A DNA stretch of 64,000 bases, taken from the NCBI RefSeq assembly GCF_021130785.1, contig NC_060207.1:806001-870000 (forward strand). Direction: 5' to 3'. The translations under genes were made by a program, and so were the position numbers. The notes below the pieces were generated by a model. That model ran no database searches. It was not told the DNA's origin and saw only the letters and a program-made list of their open reading frames with translations. Source of the DNA: Homalodisca vitripennis (taxonomy: Eukaryota; Arthropoda; Insecta; Hemiptera; Cicadellidae). This document shows positions 1 through 8,520 of the stretch, piece after piece; the first letter of the stretch is position 1; each line of letters starts with the position of its first letter.

Positions 1-110
1 TTGATGATGTTTATATTATTCTCTTTCATTCCTTCTAAAACTTCAAAAATATACTCTTTCGCTGATGAAAAATCTCGATTTCTTCCGGAATAATAAGTCT
101 TTGTAATCAT
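1..110 (-). CDS. Partial hypothetical protein of the virus-like block (C-terminus outside window)
   Basis: An open frame starts at the ATG on the minus strand at 108-110 and stays open to the window edge (36 codons, no stop). It begins M-I-T-K-T-Y-Y. I do not recognise it. The start is chosen because it is the first ATG after an AT-rich stretch, and a TTTTGTCTATG context directly precedes it, resembling the T-rich starts of the neighbouring genes. It is divergent from the zinc-ribbon gene that starts at 275, with 164 bases between the two starts. It is included mainly because it shows the compact gene block continues to the left. The open length alone is too short to prove coding. Confidence 0.35.
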   Translation of the reverse strand, partial: MITKTYYSGRNRDFSSAKEYIFEVLEGMKENNINII

Positions 111-274
111 AGACAAAATATCCTAAATAGTTGAATAATAAAATAAAATCATTTCTTTTTATCTCTGTTGTAGAAATGTAAACACAAATAATTGTGCTAA
201 AAATCTTATATCTTTATATCTCGGAAGAGTTAGTTCCATAATCTCCATTTATAACAAAAAATCTTTTTGTTTAA
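111..274. promoter_or_regulatory. Divergent AT-rich intergenic region
   Basis: This is the only spacer between the divergent starts at 110 (minus) and 275 (plus). It is about 80% A/T and holds no open frame, so any promoter for both genes must lie here. The plus-strand start is preceded by the T-run/TAAATGG context listed separately. Confidence 0.3.
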
Positions 275-278
275 ATGG
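263..278 (+). promoter_or_regulatory. TAAATGG start-context motif
   Basis: The sequence CTTTTTGTTTAAATGG has its ATG as the start codon of the gene at 275. The same T-rich tract followed by TAAATGG occurs at two other starts in this block. TAAATG at the start codon is the known late-promoter signature of poxviruses. The link is an inference. Confidence 0.4.
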
Positions 279-781
279 AAGAGTATAATGCCAACTGTTA
301 CAAGTGTTATAATAGAGGAGAAATTATTGATAAAAGATATTTAGTTTGTAGAGGTTGTAATTTAATTTTGTACGAAAGACCTAAACCTAAGAAATTTCGA
401 AATAAATTAACACATTTGAATAACCTGCTTAGAAAACTACAATATGGAGACAAGAAGCAAACACAATTTGTTACAGAATTTAGAAAACAGAATAACAATT
501 TTTACTTATCTCTTAGAACCATTGAAAAAATTATTTTCCTTTTCAAAGAATACATTAGGTTTGTAGGTATCGATACACACGTTTATTATGAAAAGATATT
601 ACCTGTATTTTTTTATTATCTGGATGTTGAATTTGTCTACGATTTTAAGCCAGAAATCCTCGATGATTTTATAGTACACTTGGAAAAGATAAATAATGAA
701 CCTCGTCAAACAATGAAGATGTTGGCAATTCCCTCGACTTCTCGAGTGATTGTTAGCAAATTTCATTTTTTCTGTCTTTAA
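275..781 (+). CDS. Zinc-ribbon protein, possibly VLTF3-like late transcription factor
   Basis: The predicted protein has 168 residues. Residues 8-29 form a CxxC-(15)-CxxC zinc ribbon (CYKC ... CRGC). A basic stretch follows at about 36-43, then a segment of the form KLTHLNNLLRKLQ (about residues 44-56), and a helical C-terminal half rich in aromatic residues. An N-terminal ribbon followed by a short His/Asn-containing helix ending in a K/R-L-Q motif is the layout I associate with VLTF3-like late transcription factors of nucleocytoplasmic large DNA viruses and some Polinton-type elements. That assignment is remembered family knowledge, not a search result. TFIIB-like or other zinc-ribbon proteins remain possible. 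The start is the first ATG and lies in the TAAATGG context. It is followed 16 bases later by a codirectional broken gene. The reading frame itself is intact, and its last ~20 residues look less conserved in character. Confidence 0.5.
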   Translation: MEEYNANCYKCYNRGEIIDKRYLVCRGCNLILYERPKPKKFRNKLTHLNNLLRKLQYGDKKQTQFVTEFRKQNNNFYLSLRTIEKIIFLFKEYIRFVGIDTHVYYEKILPVFFYYLDVEFVYDFKPEILDDFIVHLEKINNEPRQTMKMLAIPSTSRVIVSKFHFFCL

Positions 782-782
782 A

Positions 783-800
783 TTTTTTCTATCTAAATGG
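783..800 (+). promoter_or_regulatory. TAAATGG start-context motif
   Basis: TTTTTTCTATCTAAATGG precedes the start of the broken gene at 797, in the 15-base gap after the upstream stop. It shares the T-run, TCTA and TAAATGG elements with the motif at 1660-1675 on the other strand. Confidence 0.4.
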
Positions 801-1101
801 AGTTCTTGAAAGAGTTGAACGCGGTTGGTGAATTCAAGTTTAAAGAATATAAGAAGTTGAATGAATTAGAAGAAAATAAGAAGTAGAAAATGATGAATTT
901 GGAGAAAATAAAAGATAAATTCGGGTTTACAATAATTGCCGAGTTGGAAGATTATAAAGTACAATTACCGAACAGACTTTTGACTGTTTTGGATGAAAAA
1001 AGATTAAAGAATTGAATAAACATGATAAATTACACTTGGTTGTTACTGGAAAGAAGACTATTAAAGATAAAGACTGTGTTACTATCAATTTTGTAGAATA
1101 G
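797..1101 (+). pseudogene. Broken small protein gene of the virus-like block
   Basis: The frame starts at 797 and is interrupted by an in-frame TAG at 884-886. It continues in the same frame to a TGA at 1013-1015. A neighbouring frame entered near 1010 stays open to TAG 1099-1101. The three pieces read as one protein of about 100 residues: a short charged N-terminus (MEFLKELN), a central KFGFTIIAELED segment, and a beta-rich C-terminus. Proteins of this general shape (short N-terminus, then a KFG..I..EL.D..V.LP-like core) occur in invertebrate mobile or viral elements, but I cannot name the family with certainty. It ends 7 bases from the convergent gene at 1109. The two lesions show that the block is no longer under full selection. 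The intact ancestral protein is not reconstructed here. Confidence 0.45.
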
Positions 1102-1108
1102 AAGATTA

Positions 1109-1663
1109 TCATTCGTTCCCCAATTCATAGTACTTTTTTGATAACCATAGTTTGTGTCTCTCTTCATCAGAATCACATGGAATATTATCTATAGTAATAC
1201 CTTTTGTTTCACTCAAAATATAGTGATATTTTATAAGAAAAATCTTATAGTGCTCTTTAATGAATTTTGTTGATAAATCTTGATTCTCAAAAAAAATCCT
1301 AAGGAATTCAACAATTAAGTCTTGATTATATTCGAAAAACGTACAATATTGAAAAAATTCCATAAAATATCGATGAAAACTCTCTGTTTGTTTCTTTTTT
1401 AATTTCTTTTCAATATCTTTCGTAATTAAGTTAAATAAACAATCCAATACATTTCGTGCTTTACGATGAAAACACAGCCCTCCATCATACGTTCTTTCTG
1501 CAAAAGACTCTACAAGTTCAATGAATTCTGTATCATTTAAGGAAAGTATCGAAGACGGTATCAACTGTTCTATAAAATGTTTTCGTAATTCGTTCAATTC
1601 ATCTTTGTTGCACTGTTTAAACGCTAGAAATTTTAGAGAGCTTGGTGAGTTCATGTTTGCCAT
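1109..1663 (-). CDS. Hypothetical 184-aa helical protein of the virus-like block
   Basis: The frame is intact from ATG 1663 to the stop at 1109. The protein is predicted largely helical, rich in Lys, Glu and Phe, with no signal peptide, no membrane segment and no cysteine ribbon. It has an FHRKARNVLDCLFNLI segment near residues 65-80 and an acidic C-terminus (CDSDEERHK). I do not recognise the family. The start is chosen as the first ATG of the frame because it lies in CTTTTCTACTAAATGG, the same context as the other two complete starts in the block. A second ATG lies three codons downstream. It is convergent with the broken gene at 797-1101. Confidence 0.5.
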   Translation of the reverse strand: MANMNSPSSLKFLAFKQCNKDELNELRKHFIEQLIPSSILSLNDTEFIELVESFAERTYDGGLCFHRKARNVLDCLFNLITKDIEKKLKKKQTESFHRYFMEFFQYCTFFEYNQDLIVEFLRIFFENQDLSTKFIKEHYKIFLIKYHYILSETKGITIDNIPCDSDEERHKLWLSKKYYELGNE

Positions 1664-1675
1664 TTAGTAGAAAAG
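1660..1675 (-). promoter_or_regulatory. TAAATGG start-context motif (minus strand)
   Basis: Read on the minus strand the sequence is CTTTTCTACTAAATGG, and the ATG is the start of the 184-aa gene. It is the third occurrence of this start context within 1.4 kb and the only one on this strand with a full gene behind it. Confidence 0.4.
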
Positions 1676-1982
1676 TTTTTTTATTAAAGTATGTTTTTAG
1701 TAAAAAACTTTTAAATTGATTAAATTTTATTAAGATTTCGAAGATTTTTCGTTTATTCGTAGCAGATTTGACAACATTTCCAATATATTTTACATTGATT
1801 CTAAGGAGATTTTACATTAAAACAGCTTAAGAACGTAGAAGCAAACAGCTATAGATTCGGTAATTTTTCATTCGTGAGTTACTGTTTGATTTTACAGATT
1901 CGTTTATTGTCCTTTAAACAGTATTTTCCATTGATTTACTGTTGGCTCCAAAAGTGAGCTAGAAACCCCATATTACTATCTA

Positions 1983-2018
<36 letters not shown>

Positions 2019-2041
2019 CAATAAACATTGAATCACAAAAA

Positions 2042-2076
<35 letters not shown>

Positions 2077-2098
2077 TTATATATATATATATTAAATG
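1676..2098. other. AT-rich spacer with (TA)n tracts
   Basis: There is no coding signal. (TA)n tracts lie at about 1986-2015, 2043-2074 and 2079-2091. The spacer separates the virus-like block from the first LINE fragment and may hide the right border of the block. No terminal inverted repeat is visible. Confidence 0.6.
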
Positions 2099-3722
2099 TA
2101 GACTGTCAGCTCAGCAGCATGGGTTTCTCCCACGTCGCTCAGTTGTTTCAAATTTAATGGAGTTTTACTTGGATATTTCTGCTGAATTAGACAATGATGG
2201 AAGGGTAGATGTAATATATACGGACTTTGCCAAAACTTTTGATATGGTCAATCACGATTCTCTTTTAAGGAAGCTGTTAAAGTTTGAATTTAACAATGGG
2301 TTTGTACTTTTTATTGAGTCTTACCTCAAAAATAAATTACAATACGTATCAATATCAAATTTAAAATCAAAACAATATTTAAGTGCTTCAGGTGTGCCTC
2401 AAGGGTATAACCTGGGACCGCTTTTATTCATGGTTTTTATCAATGACCTTCCAGAAAAGTTACAGAATTCGAAACGGCTTCTTTATGCTGATGATCTAAA
2501 ACTATACAGACCAATTTACAATGAATATGATTCTAAACTCTTGCAAGAATCTCTGGATAGCCTTTTTGAATGGTGTAACTGTAATAGGTTACATTTAAAT
2601 GTAAAAAAATGTTTCTGCATGACTTATTCCAGATCAAAAAAGGGTAGAACTTTTAATTATTTTATAAATGGGTATAAACCGGAAAATCTGAAAGAAATTA
2701 AAGATCTAGGAGTTATGTTTGATTCTTCTGTTAAGTTCGATAAACATTTAGACGTTACCATCAGTAAGGCTTACAAAATGCTAGGTTTTGTTATGAGGAA
2801 TGCAAAATATTTTTCATCCATTAATGCAATCAAATCCTTATATCTTTCTTTTGTTAGAAGTGGATTAGAATACTGTTCAATTATTTGGGAACCCTATACA
2901 TTAACAAATATTCAGTCCGTTGAAATTATTAAAAATACATTTTTAAGATATTTGTATTTAAAAAAACACAACACATATTGAGACAGATATTTCTCCACTG
3001 ATTCTTTAAGACATTTATTTAATTTTCAAAACCTTACAGCAAGAAGACTAATTTTTTAATCTATCTTTTTTGTTTAAATTACTAAATAACCTGATTGATA
3101 GTTCACATTTACTTAAAAATATAAACTTTTATGTCCCTAAGTTTCATTCAAGGTCCAAACTATTGTTTTTTATTCCTAGATGTAACACAATCAGCCATTA
3201 TTATTTTTCTTTGTTTAGGAGTTTTAGATTTATTAATAATAACAATTCTTATATTGATTTACATTTAGGAAGTGCAAAAGATTTTATTGGAAAATTAAAA
3301 CCTTTAGTTTGAGACTTTTACTCGAAAGACTAATAATCTGTTTATTTCTTAGTATGTTTACCAATAAGTAAAGTTTTTGGATTATTTGTAGGATTTTTTG
3401 TATGTTATTTATGTAACCAATCTAGATATTATTTGTTTAAAAGTGTTTCATTTTGCTCTGTCAATTTAATTCTTATATAATTTTTAAGATGTTGTGCATG
3501 TTATTTATTTTAAGGTGAAAGTGTTTTTTCCTCTATTGTTAAGAATAACATCGTTCATTTTGTTTTTGAGCTAGTATAATTATTAATTTATTTGTAATTT
3601 GCACTGCACTTAGGTTAGAAGATAGTATAATTTCTGTTTAATTTTTATTTTATTTAATATAGCTAATTTAGGTAACTGATGACCTGTAGCTATTTATAAG
3701 TAAATAAATAAATAAATAAAAC
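2099..3722 (+). mobile_element. 5'-truncated non-LTR retrotransposon (LINE)
   Basis: This fragment starts inside the reverse transcriptase domain directly after the (TA)n tracts. It continues through the RT C-terminal region and a ~390-base AT-rich 3' UTR, and ends in a (TAAA)n tail at about 3699-3722. The 5' truncation and the simple A/T tail are the normal outcome of target-primed reverse transcription. The clade is probably in the Jockey/CR1 assemblage, judged only from the motif style. Confidence 0.8.
2109..3312 (+). pseudogene. Reverse transcriptase fragment of LINE
   Basis: Before the first ATG at 2157 the frame already reads AQQHGF, the block typical of LINE RTs. Within the frame are VIYTDFAKTFD (first catalytic Asp, normally DFSKAFD), GVPQGYNLGPLLF (usually GVPQGS), and LLYADDLKLY (the YADD catalytic box). 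The frame runs to 2981, where a TGA and further lesions break it. It resumes at 3070-3312 with a C-terminal segment typical of LINE tails (KLLNNLIDS ... NINFYVP). The endonuclease and first RT blocks are missing. It is a dead copy. Confidence 0.85.
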
Positions 3723-3908
3723 TAAAAAGATGTTAACAATCGGAACGTAGCGAGGCGTCACCGTTGCATCACACACGCAAAACAAAAACATGCAGAACGA
3801 TCGAAAGCCGAAGAACTAAAAAGATGTTAACAACCGGAACGTAGCGAGGCGTCACCGTTGCTCCTTCGGGCCGGTAATTGTCGTTGCGTACGGCAAATAT
3901 ATCACAAC
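3721..3908. repeat. Two-copy 94-bp duplication
   Basis: The sequence from ACTAAAAAGATGTTAACAA through a CGGAACGTAGCGAGG core to CACCGTTGC occurs at 3721 and again at 3815 with one mismatch (T/C). It follows the LINE tail immediately. The GC-rich 3' end of the second copy (ccttcgggccgg) differs from the first. Confidence 0.75.
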
Positions 3909-4145
3909 CGTGAATATTGTATAAACACTATTCATATGAACTAATTCAAATTTTAGTTAGAATAATAAAATAGACTTTGAACTCCTATTGAGAAATTTTC
4001 AATAGTAAATTATTTAAAAGTTTTCCTGAAATTTCTAATATTAGTATAAAGGAAAGAGTAATACCTACTTTTTATGTTTTGAGGAATTAAACATTAATTT
4101 TCCAAGATATTGTATTTATAAGTAAACATGTTATTTACTAAAATT

Positions 4146-4440
4146 CTGTAATGCAAGTCAGCAGACAAGAATACAATATGAAGGGTATTCTACAGCACTC
4201 AGGGGCACGATATTGAATAATACATGGACACATTACAGATCCGAATGACTGCTATCTCACACTATAACTTGCGGTTACAACACTCGCTAAAGTACTGTAA
4301 TGCATGTTGGCAGGCAATAAATCAATGTGAAGGGTATTCTACAGCACTCAGGTGCACGATATTGAATAATACATGGACACATTACAGATCCGAATGACTG
4401 CTATCTCACACTATAACTTGCGGTTACAACATTCACTTTG
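4146..4440. repeat. Two-copy ~149-bp tandem duplication
   Basis: The copies begin near 4146 and 4295. The segment from GGGTATTCTACAGCACTCAG through CTTGCGGTTACAACA is almost identical in both. The first ~35 bases of each copy have diverged. No coding potential is seen. Confidence 0.75.
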
Positions 4441-5237
4441 CTTTTGTGAAGTGTTTGCGTTATCACGTTCTCGGTCCACTTGGGGATAAGAATGATTAAA
4501 CACAGTCAACAATTTATTTCTCTAATGATATAAATGTGATGTTATTTTAAAAATATTTTAAAGGTGTTATAAGTTGGTTTGTTCTTCTTAGTGATATTTA
4601 TTACGTTGCCATCTTAATATAATTGGAATTGGAACCATTTAAAGAACACGTAATTGAAACAGCAAATTTGCCATGAAGAACTCTGGCATCCATTATTATT
4701 TATTCAATTGCACAAATTCCACTTAAGTGGCCCAGATATGGGCACAAAATTCTAGAAACTACTTTAACGAGCTCTGCCTCTATGCTAAGTAAATATAAAC
4801 AAAAACTAAGATGTTATAATAAAATTTTTAATTTACAAACTTACTTAGTAGATTAAAACCGCTTGTAACATTACCGTTAACAGTTAAAACAAATGTAATG
4901 TCAATTGTAGGTTATTACATTGTACACTATTTGTAAGTGATAGCATTCTTATCTTATTAATCAATACAATTTGTGAATTCTATCCATTTTGATATTTCTT
5001 TCAATATACAATAATAAATTTTATAGTCCCCGAATTATTGTCAGTAACTGAACTTTACAAGCAAACGGACTGTCATTAATATTGTACAAGTACCAACATA
5101 TACTCGAAGTTATAGTTTGGTTGTATTCACTTTGAACTTGTATTGTTTTCGATTAAAAAACTTGGAAAATACATTTTCCCATACAAATTTTAGATAACAG
5201 AATATCAACATGAACGAACATGCCTGGTTGGCTACCT
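4441..5237. other. Unannotated AT-rich DNA
   Basis: No credible gene, repeat or element terminus was recognised in this stretch. Confidence 0.4.
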
Positions 5238-5281
5238 GACCAATAGGAGCGAGGAGCGTCTGACGCGGTTGCCATAGCAAC
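5238..5281 (+). promoter_or_regulatory. CCAAT box plus RFX X-box-like palindrome
   Basis: CCAAT lies at 5240-5244 and GTTGCCATAGCAAC at 5268-5281. The latter matches the RFX X-box consensus (GTTRCC, two bases, RGYAAC) with near-perfect dyad symmetry. CCAAT boxes paired with X-boxes are known in RFX targets. It lies just upstream of the transposase fragment, and nothing here shows that it is functional. Confidence 0.3.
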
Positions 5282-5289
5282 AGGCACTG

Positions 5290-6083
5290 TTGCCACATCG
5301 GCAAAGGCATATTGGCAAAAGCGGTAGGCTTATTTTACTGCACGCTGGTACATCTGGAGGGTTTGTTCCTAATTATTGCTTGTTATTTGCTTCAAAGCAA
5401 ACCACAGACTACCATGAAGAAATGAACCATGACACTTTTTCAAAATGGTTCAGAGAATCACTTCTACCTAACCTTTTTGCTTCATCGGTTATTGTTCTGG
5501 ACAACGCCCCATACCACTCCAAGATTTTAGATAAGGCCCCAACGCAACGTAACAAAAAAGCGGAAATTCAGGCGTGGCTTCGCGAGCATAACGTACAATT
5601 TGCAGAAGATTTTACAAAAGCCGAGTTGTTAGAAATATGTGAAATGAATAAACCACCGGTCCCCAAGTATATTATAGATGAGATGGCTAAAGCCCAAGGA
5701 CATAAAATTGTCAGACTGCCACCTTACCATTGCCATTTCAATGCAATAGAGATGGTTTGGGCACAAGTTAAGGGCCACGTTGCTCAGAACAATAAAACAT
5801 TTAACATGACTGAAGTTAGGAGGTTAACCGAAGAAGGACTTCAACAAGTTACAACCGTAGAAGGGACGGATATCGTAAAGCACACAAAAAATCTATTTTA
5901 GAAGCGTGGGCACAAGAAGGTCTCATTGAAACAGCAGTAGAGGAAATGATAATTCACGTGAATGGAGATGACAGTGACAGTGAAACTAGTGACCTTGAAG
6001 ATTTTGCTGACGAATATAGAGTGCAAACTGACCAAGGAACACAGGAAATATACGTCAACAGAATGTATGCTGACGGTGTTTGA
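5290..6083 (+). pseudogene. Truncated, frameshifted DDE transposase (IS630/Tc1-mariner superfamily)
   Basis: The main frame (5290-5901, 203 aa) contains the second catalytic Asp in VIVLDNAPYHS (residue 71) and the Glu in NAIEMVWAQVK (residue 154), with the LPPYH box typical of DDE_3 endonucleases. The N-terminal DNA-binding domain and the first catalytic Asp are absent, so the copy begins inside the catalytic domain. The spacing between Asp and Glu is about 82 residues, far more than the 34 of classic Tc1/mariner. The insertion contains AWLREHN, a feature I associate with a recurrent insect family. A further C-terminal part (EAWAQEG ... acidic tail) continues in another frame to TGA 6081-6083. 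The shift lies at the A-run around 5886-5891. It cannot encode an active transposase. Confidence 0.8.
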
Positions 6084-6669
6084 AGTATTTTGACAGCCCC
6101 CGCAATATATTCGTGCTGTGAATGCAATATTAGGTTTTCAGAGTACCCAAATTATTTGTCCTTCACGATATCCGAATTATTTAGTAGTTGTAGATTATTA
6201 TATAGTATAATGGTAACATATTAATATCGCACATATTTGTGTTAAGTTAGAGAAATTTCGTTTCTGATTACTAGTGTAAACAATCAAAAGACAACACACA
6301 CTGACGCGTTGTTTGTTGGTAAGTACGCTGGCGCGCACCATCTGATGTTCTCTTCTCAGTGTTCGGTAAGAAAGTGATCGCTCACGGCAGTGCCCGCACC
6401 AACGCGGCAACACCACGGCATCAGTCTCCCCACTGCTCGCTGCCCCTCCACACGCTTCCAATACGGAAGTTACATCTATTCAACTATAAGACCGTTAAGC
6501 ATTTCAGTGTATAGAAGAAAGCCAGTGTGAGAAACACTCGCTTCAGCACGTGCTTCTGCTGCTCGCAGCACCTACAGATCAATTCAGTTCTTACCTGCAA
6601 GTCTGTCGGTACGGACCTCTTCTACCATGTCGGCGGTTGTATAGGTAGTGAATTGTGATAATCTTTATG
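6084..6669. other. Non-coding stretch with GC-richer segment
   Basis: It follows the transposase remnant and probably includes its 3' non-coding end. The segment 6320-6640 is clearly GC-richer than its surroundings and contains several CpGs. I could not define terminal inverted repeats or a gene. Confidence 0.35.
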
Positions 6670-6950
6670 GATAAGAAGAAAGCAATTTTTCACAATAAAT
6701 AATGAAAATAGTGATCCATTGGAAGTAAATTGCGGCGTTGTTCAAGGGAGTAAGCTTAGCCCAATACTTTTTCTCGATTATAAAAACAACTTAACAAAGC
6801 TAACTTGCAATTTCTCGAAGTTGAAACAATAATTGCTGTGAAACCCAGACAAGAAGTTTATTAGGTTACTTTGAACGAGCTAATGCTAATTAAAAATTCG
6901 GTTCATACCAACATTATAACAATGGATGTCAGTAAAACAAAGAGCTTTAT
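6670..6950 (+). pseudogene. Short LINE reverse transcriptase remnant
   Basis: One frame (about 6697-6832) reads VNCGVVQGSKLSPILF followed by a KNNLTKL segment. This matches the GVPQGS...GPLLF...NDL block of LINE reverse transcriptases with several substitutions. A stop follows. A frame-shifted continuation near 6880-6945 (LMLIKNSVHTNI) resembles the LN..KT..H block that normally follows the YADD region. The YADD box itself is lost. It is a very old, degenerate fragment. Confidence 0.5.
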
Positions 6951-6992
6951 CAGTCGCAATGAGGGATGTTAGAGAGCGCCGCTATATTCGGC

Positions 6993-7368
6993 CGCCCGCT
7001 CTGTCAGCCTATTGAAAGGGTCGGCGACTCGGCCAACGCCGCCCGCTCTGTCAGCCTATTGAGAGGGTCGGCGACTCGGCCTACGCCGCCCGCTCTGTCA
7101 GCCTATTGAGATGGTCGGCGACTCGGCCTACGCCGCCCGCTCTGTCAGCCTATTGAGAGGGTCGGCGACTCGGCCTACGCCGCCCGCTCTGTCATCCTAT
7201 TGAGATGGTCGGTGACTCGGTCTACGCTGCCCGCTCTGTCAGCCTATTGAGAGGGTCAGCGACTCGGCCTACGCCGCCCGCTCTGTCAGCCTATTGAGAT
7301 GGTCAGCGTCTCGGCCTACGCCGCCCGCTCTGTCAGCCTATTGAGAGGGTCGGCGACTCGGCCAACGC
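6993..7368. repeat. Tandem array, 47-bp unit x 8
   Basis: Eight head-to-tail units start at 6993, 7040, 7087, 7134, 7181, 7228, 7275 and 7322, each opening with CGCCCGCTCTGTCAGCC. Units differ by single substitutions (GAGAGGG/GAGATGG, CCTACGC/CCAACGC). The array is strongly GC-rich against an AT-rich background. Confidence 0.95.
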
Positions 7369-7510
7369 CGCCGCAACCGTCAGAGTTGAATCAGAACAAA
7401 TATGTGGGAACAATTATTGAGAAAATACTTGAATAGGAACCGCACTTTAACTACTTAAAATCTAAAATTAGAAAAATAATTTACCTGTTTTTTGAGTTAG
7501 AGCAAATCTT
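7369..7510. other. Short spacer
   Basis: This is AT-rich sequence between the 47-bp array and the LINE 3' end. No feature was seen. Confidence 0.4.
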
Positions 7511-8520
7511 CAATGATAATTTATTTATTTAACTTCCAACGGTCAAAAGACCAATTTACAACGTGTTACAGTTTTACAAAGTTTCTCAAGATGACTAATA
7601 CTTATACACACAAAGGGCCAAGCCAAACATGCAACGGAACTTAAAACTTAAAAAAAACTTAAGGTATGAGAAGGGACAAGCCAAACATGCAACTGGACTT
7701 TAAAACTAATTGGTACTTAAGCCCTAGCTTAAGCACCAAGCCAAACATGCAGGGAACAATACAGCTAACACTATGCAACAATAACAATAAATAAAGCTAT
7801 ATAATTTACAATAAATATAACTATACTAGTAAAGGTTTGATTTATCTACATAATTGTTATAAATATTAACAGTATTAGAGTAACAAAATAGAACCTATAG
7901 AATTCGTAATAAATTTTAACAATGATAACAAATAAATAACAATAATAAATAACAATAATTTATAATAAATATTGAGGATCATGATAAGTAAATATAATTA
8001 GGAAAAAAAACTAATGAACATGCACCATATGTTATACTAATAACTACAGATTTGATTGCCGAATACAGATTCAATGCAGTGCCTTCCAGTCCAACAACTT
8101 CTTTTTGAAGGCCTCCTCACTTGTACAAAACAGATCATTGTCGTCCGGCATGCTGTTGGCCAGCAGCTGGAGGCGAGGAAAAGTGCTGTGGAACAAGTAC
8201 TGGGTCGAATACTGACGTCTAGCGAAAAGATGGGTGTGGCGCAGGTGTCGAGAAGTGCGGAAGTCCAGCTTGACGAGCAGATCTGGGGCATCAATGTTCG
8301 AGTTAATCAGCTTCCTCAGGAACAGTAGGTCATTGATTATTCGTCTTGTGTGAAGTGGCATCAAGTTCAACTGAAGTTGCAGATCATGAATTGGAGCAGT
8401 GCGGTAGTCGAAGCCTAGCAGCACACCAACAAAACGGACGAAACGGGTTTGAACGTTCTCAAGTCCATCAATCTGTACAATCAAGTAAGGGCTCCAAACA
8501 GGTGAATGATAATGATTTAA
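7511..8520 (-). mobile_element. 5'-truncated LINE, minus strand
   Basis: Read on the minus strand, a LINE C-terminal coding segment starts near 8520. It is followed by a ~550-base 3' UTR that contains three copies of a GCATGTTTGGCTTG motif, and it ends in TAAATAAATAAATT at 7511-7535. The 5' truncation and A/T-rich tail indicate a retrotransposed copy. Confidence 0.7.
8071..8514 (-). pseudogene. C-terminal fragment of LINE reverse transcriptase
   Basis: The frame reads HSPVWSPYLIVQIDGLENVQ at its upstream end. This is the thumb-proximal motif of insect LINE RTs (S.VW.PY, then I..LE.VQ.RF.R). About 130 further residues match the usual C-terminal layout (LN..PL..RR..NDL.FL.KL.N). The frame is open to the stop at 8071, but all catalytic RT blocks are missing upstream. 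The first ATG of the frame lies inside the conserved region, so it is not a real start. Confidence 0.75.

Noticed and set aside
5029..6170. Terminal inverted repeats of the DDE transposon (CCCGAATTATTGTC near 5029 and CCCAAATTATTTGTC near 6153)
   Set aside because: The two similar strings are in direct, not inverted, orientation and differ at several bases.
8037..8328. Small proteins overlapping the LINE C-terminus in other frames
   Set aside because: They are shadows of the minus-strand RT C-terminal frame, which carries the recognisable motifs.
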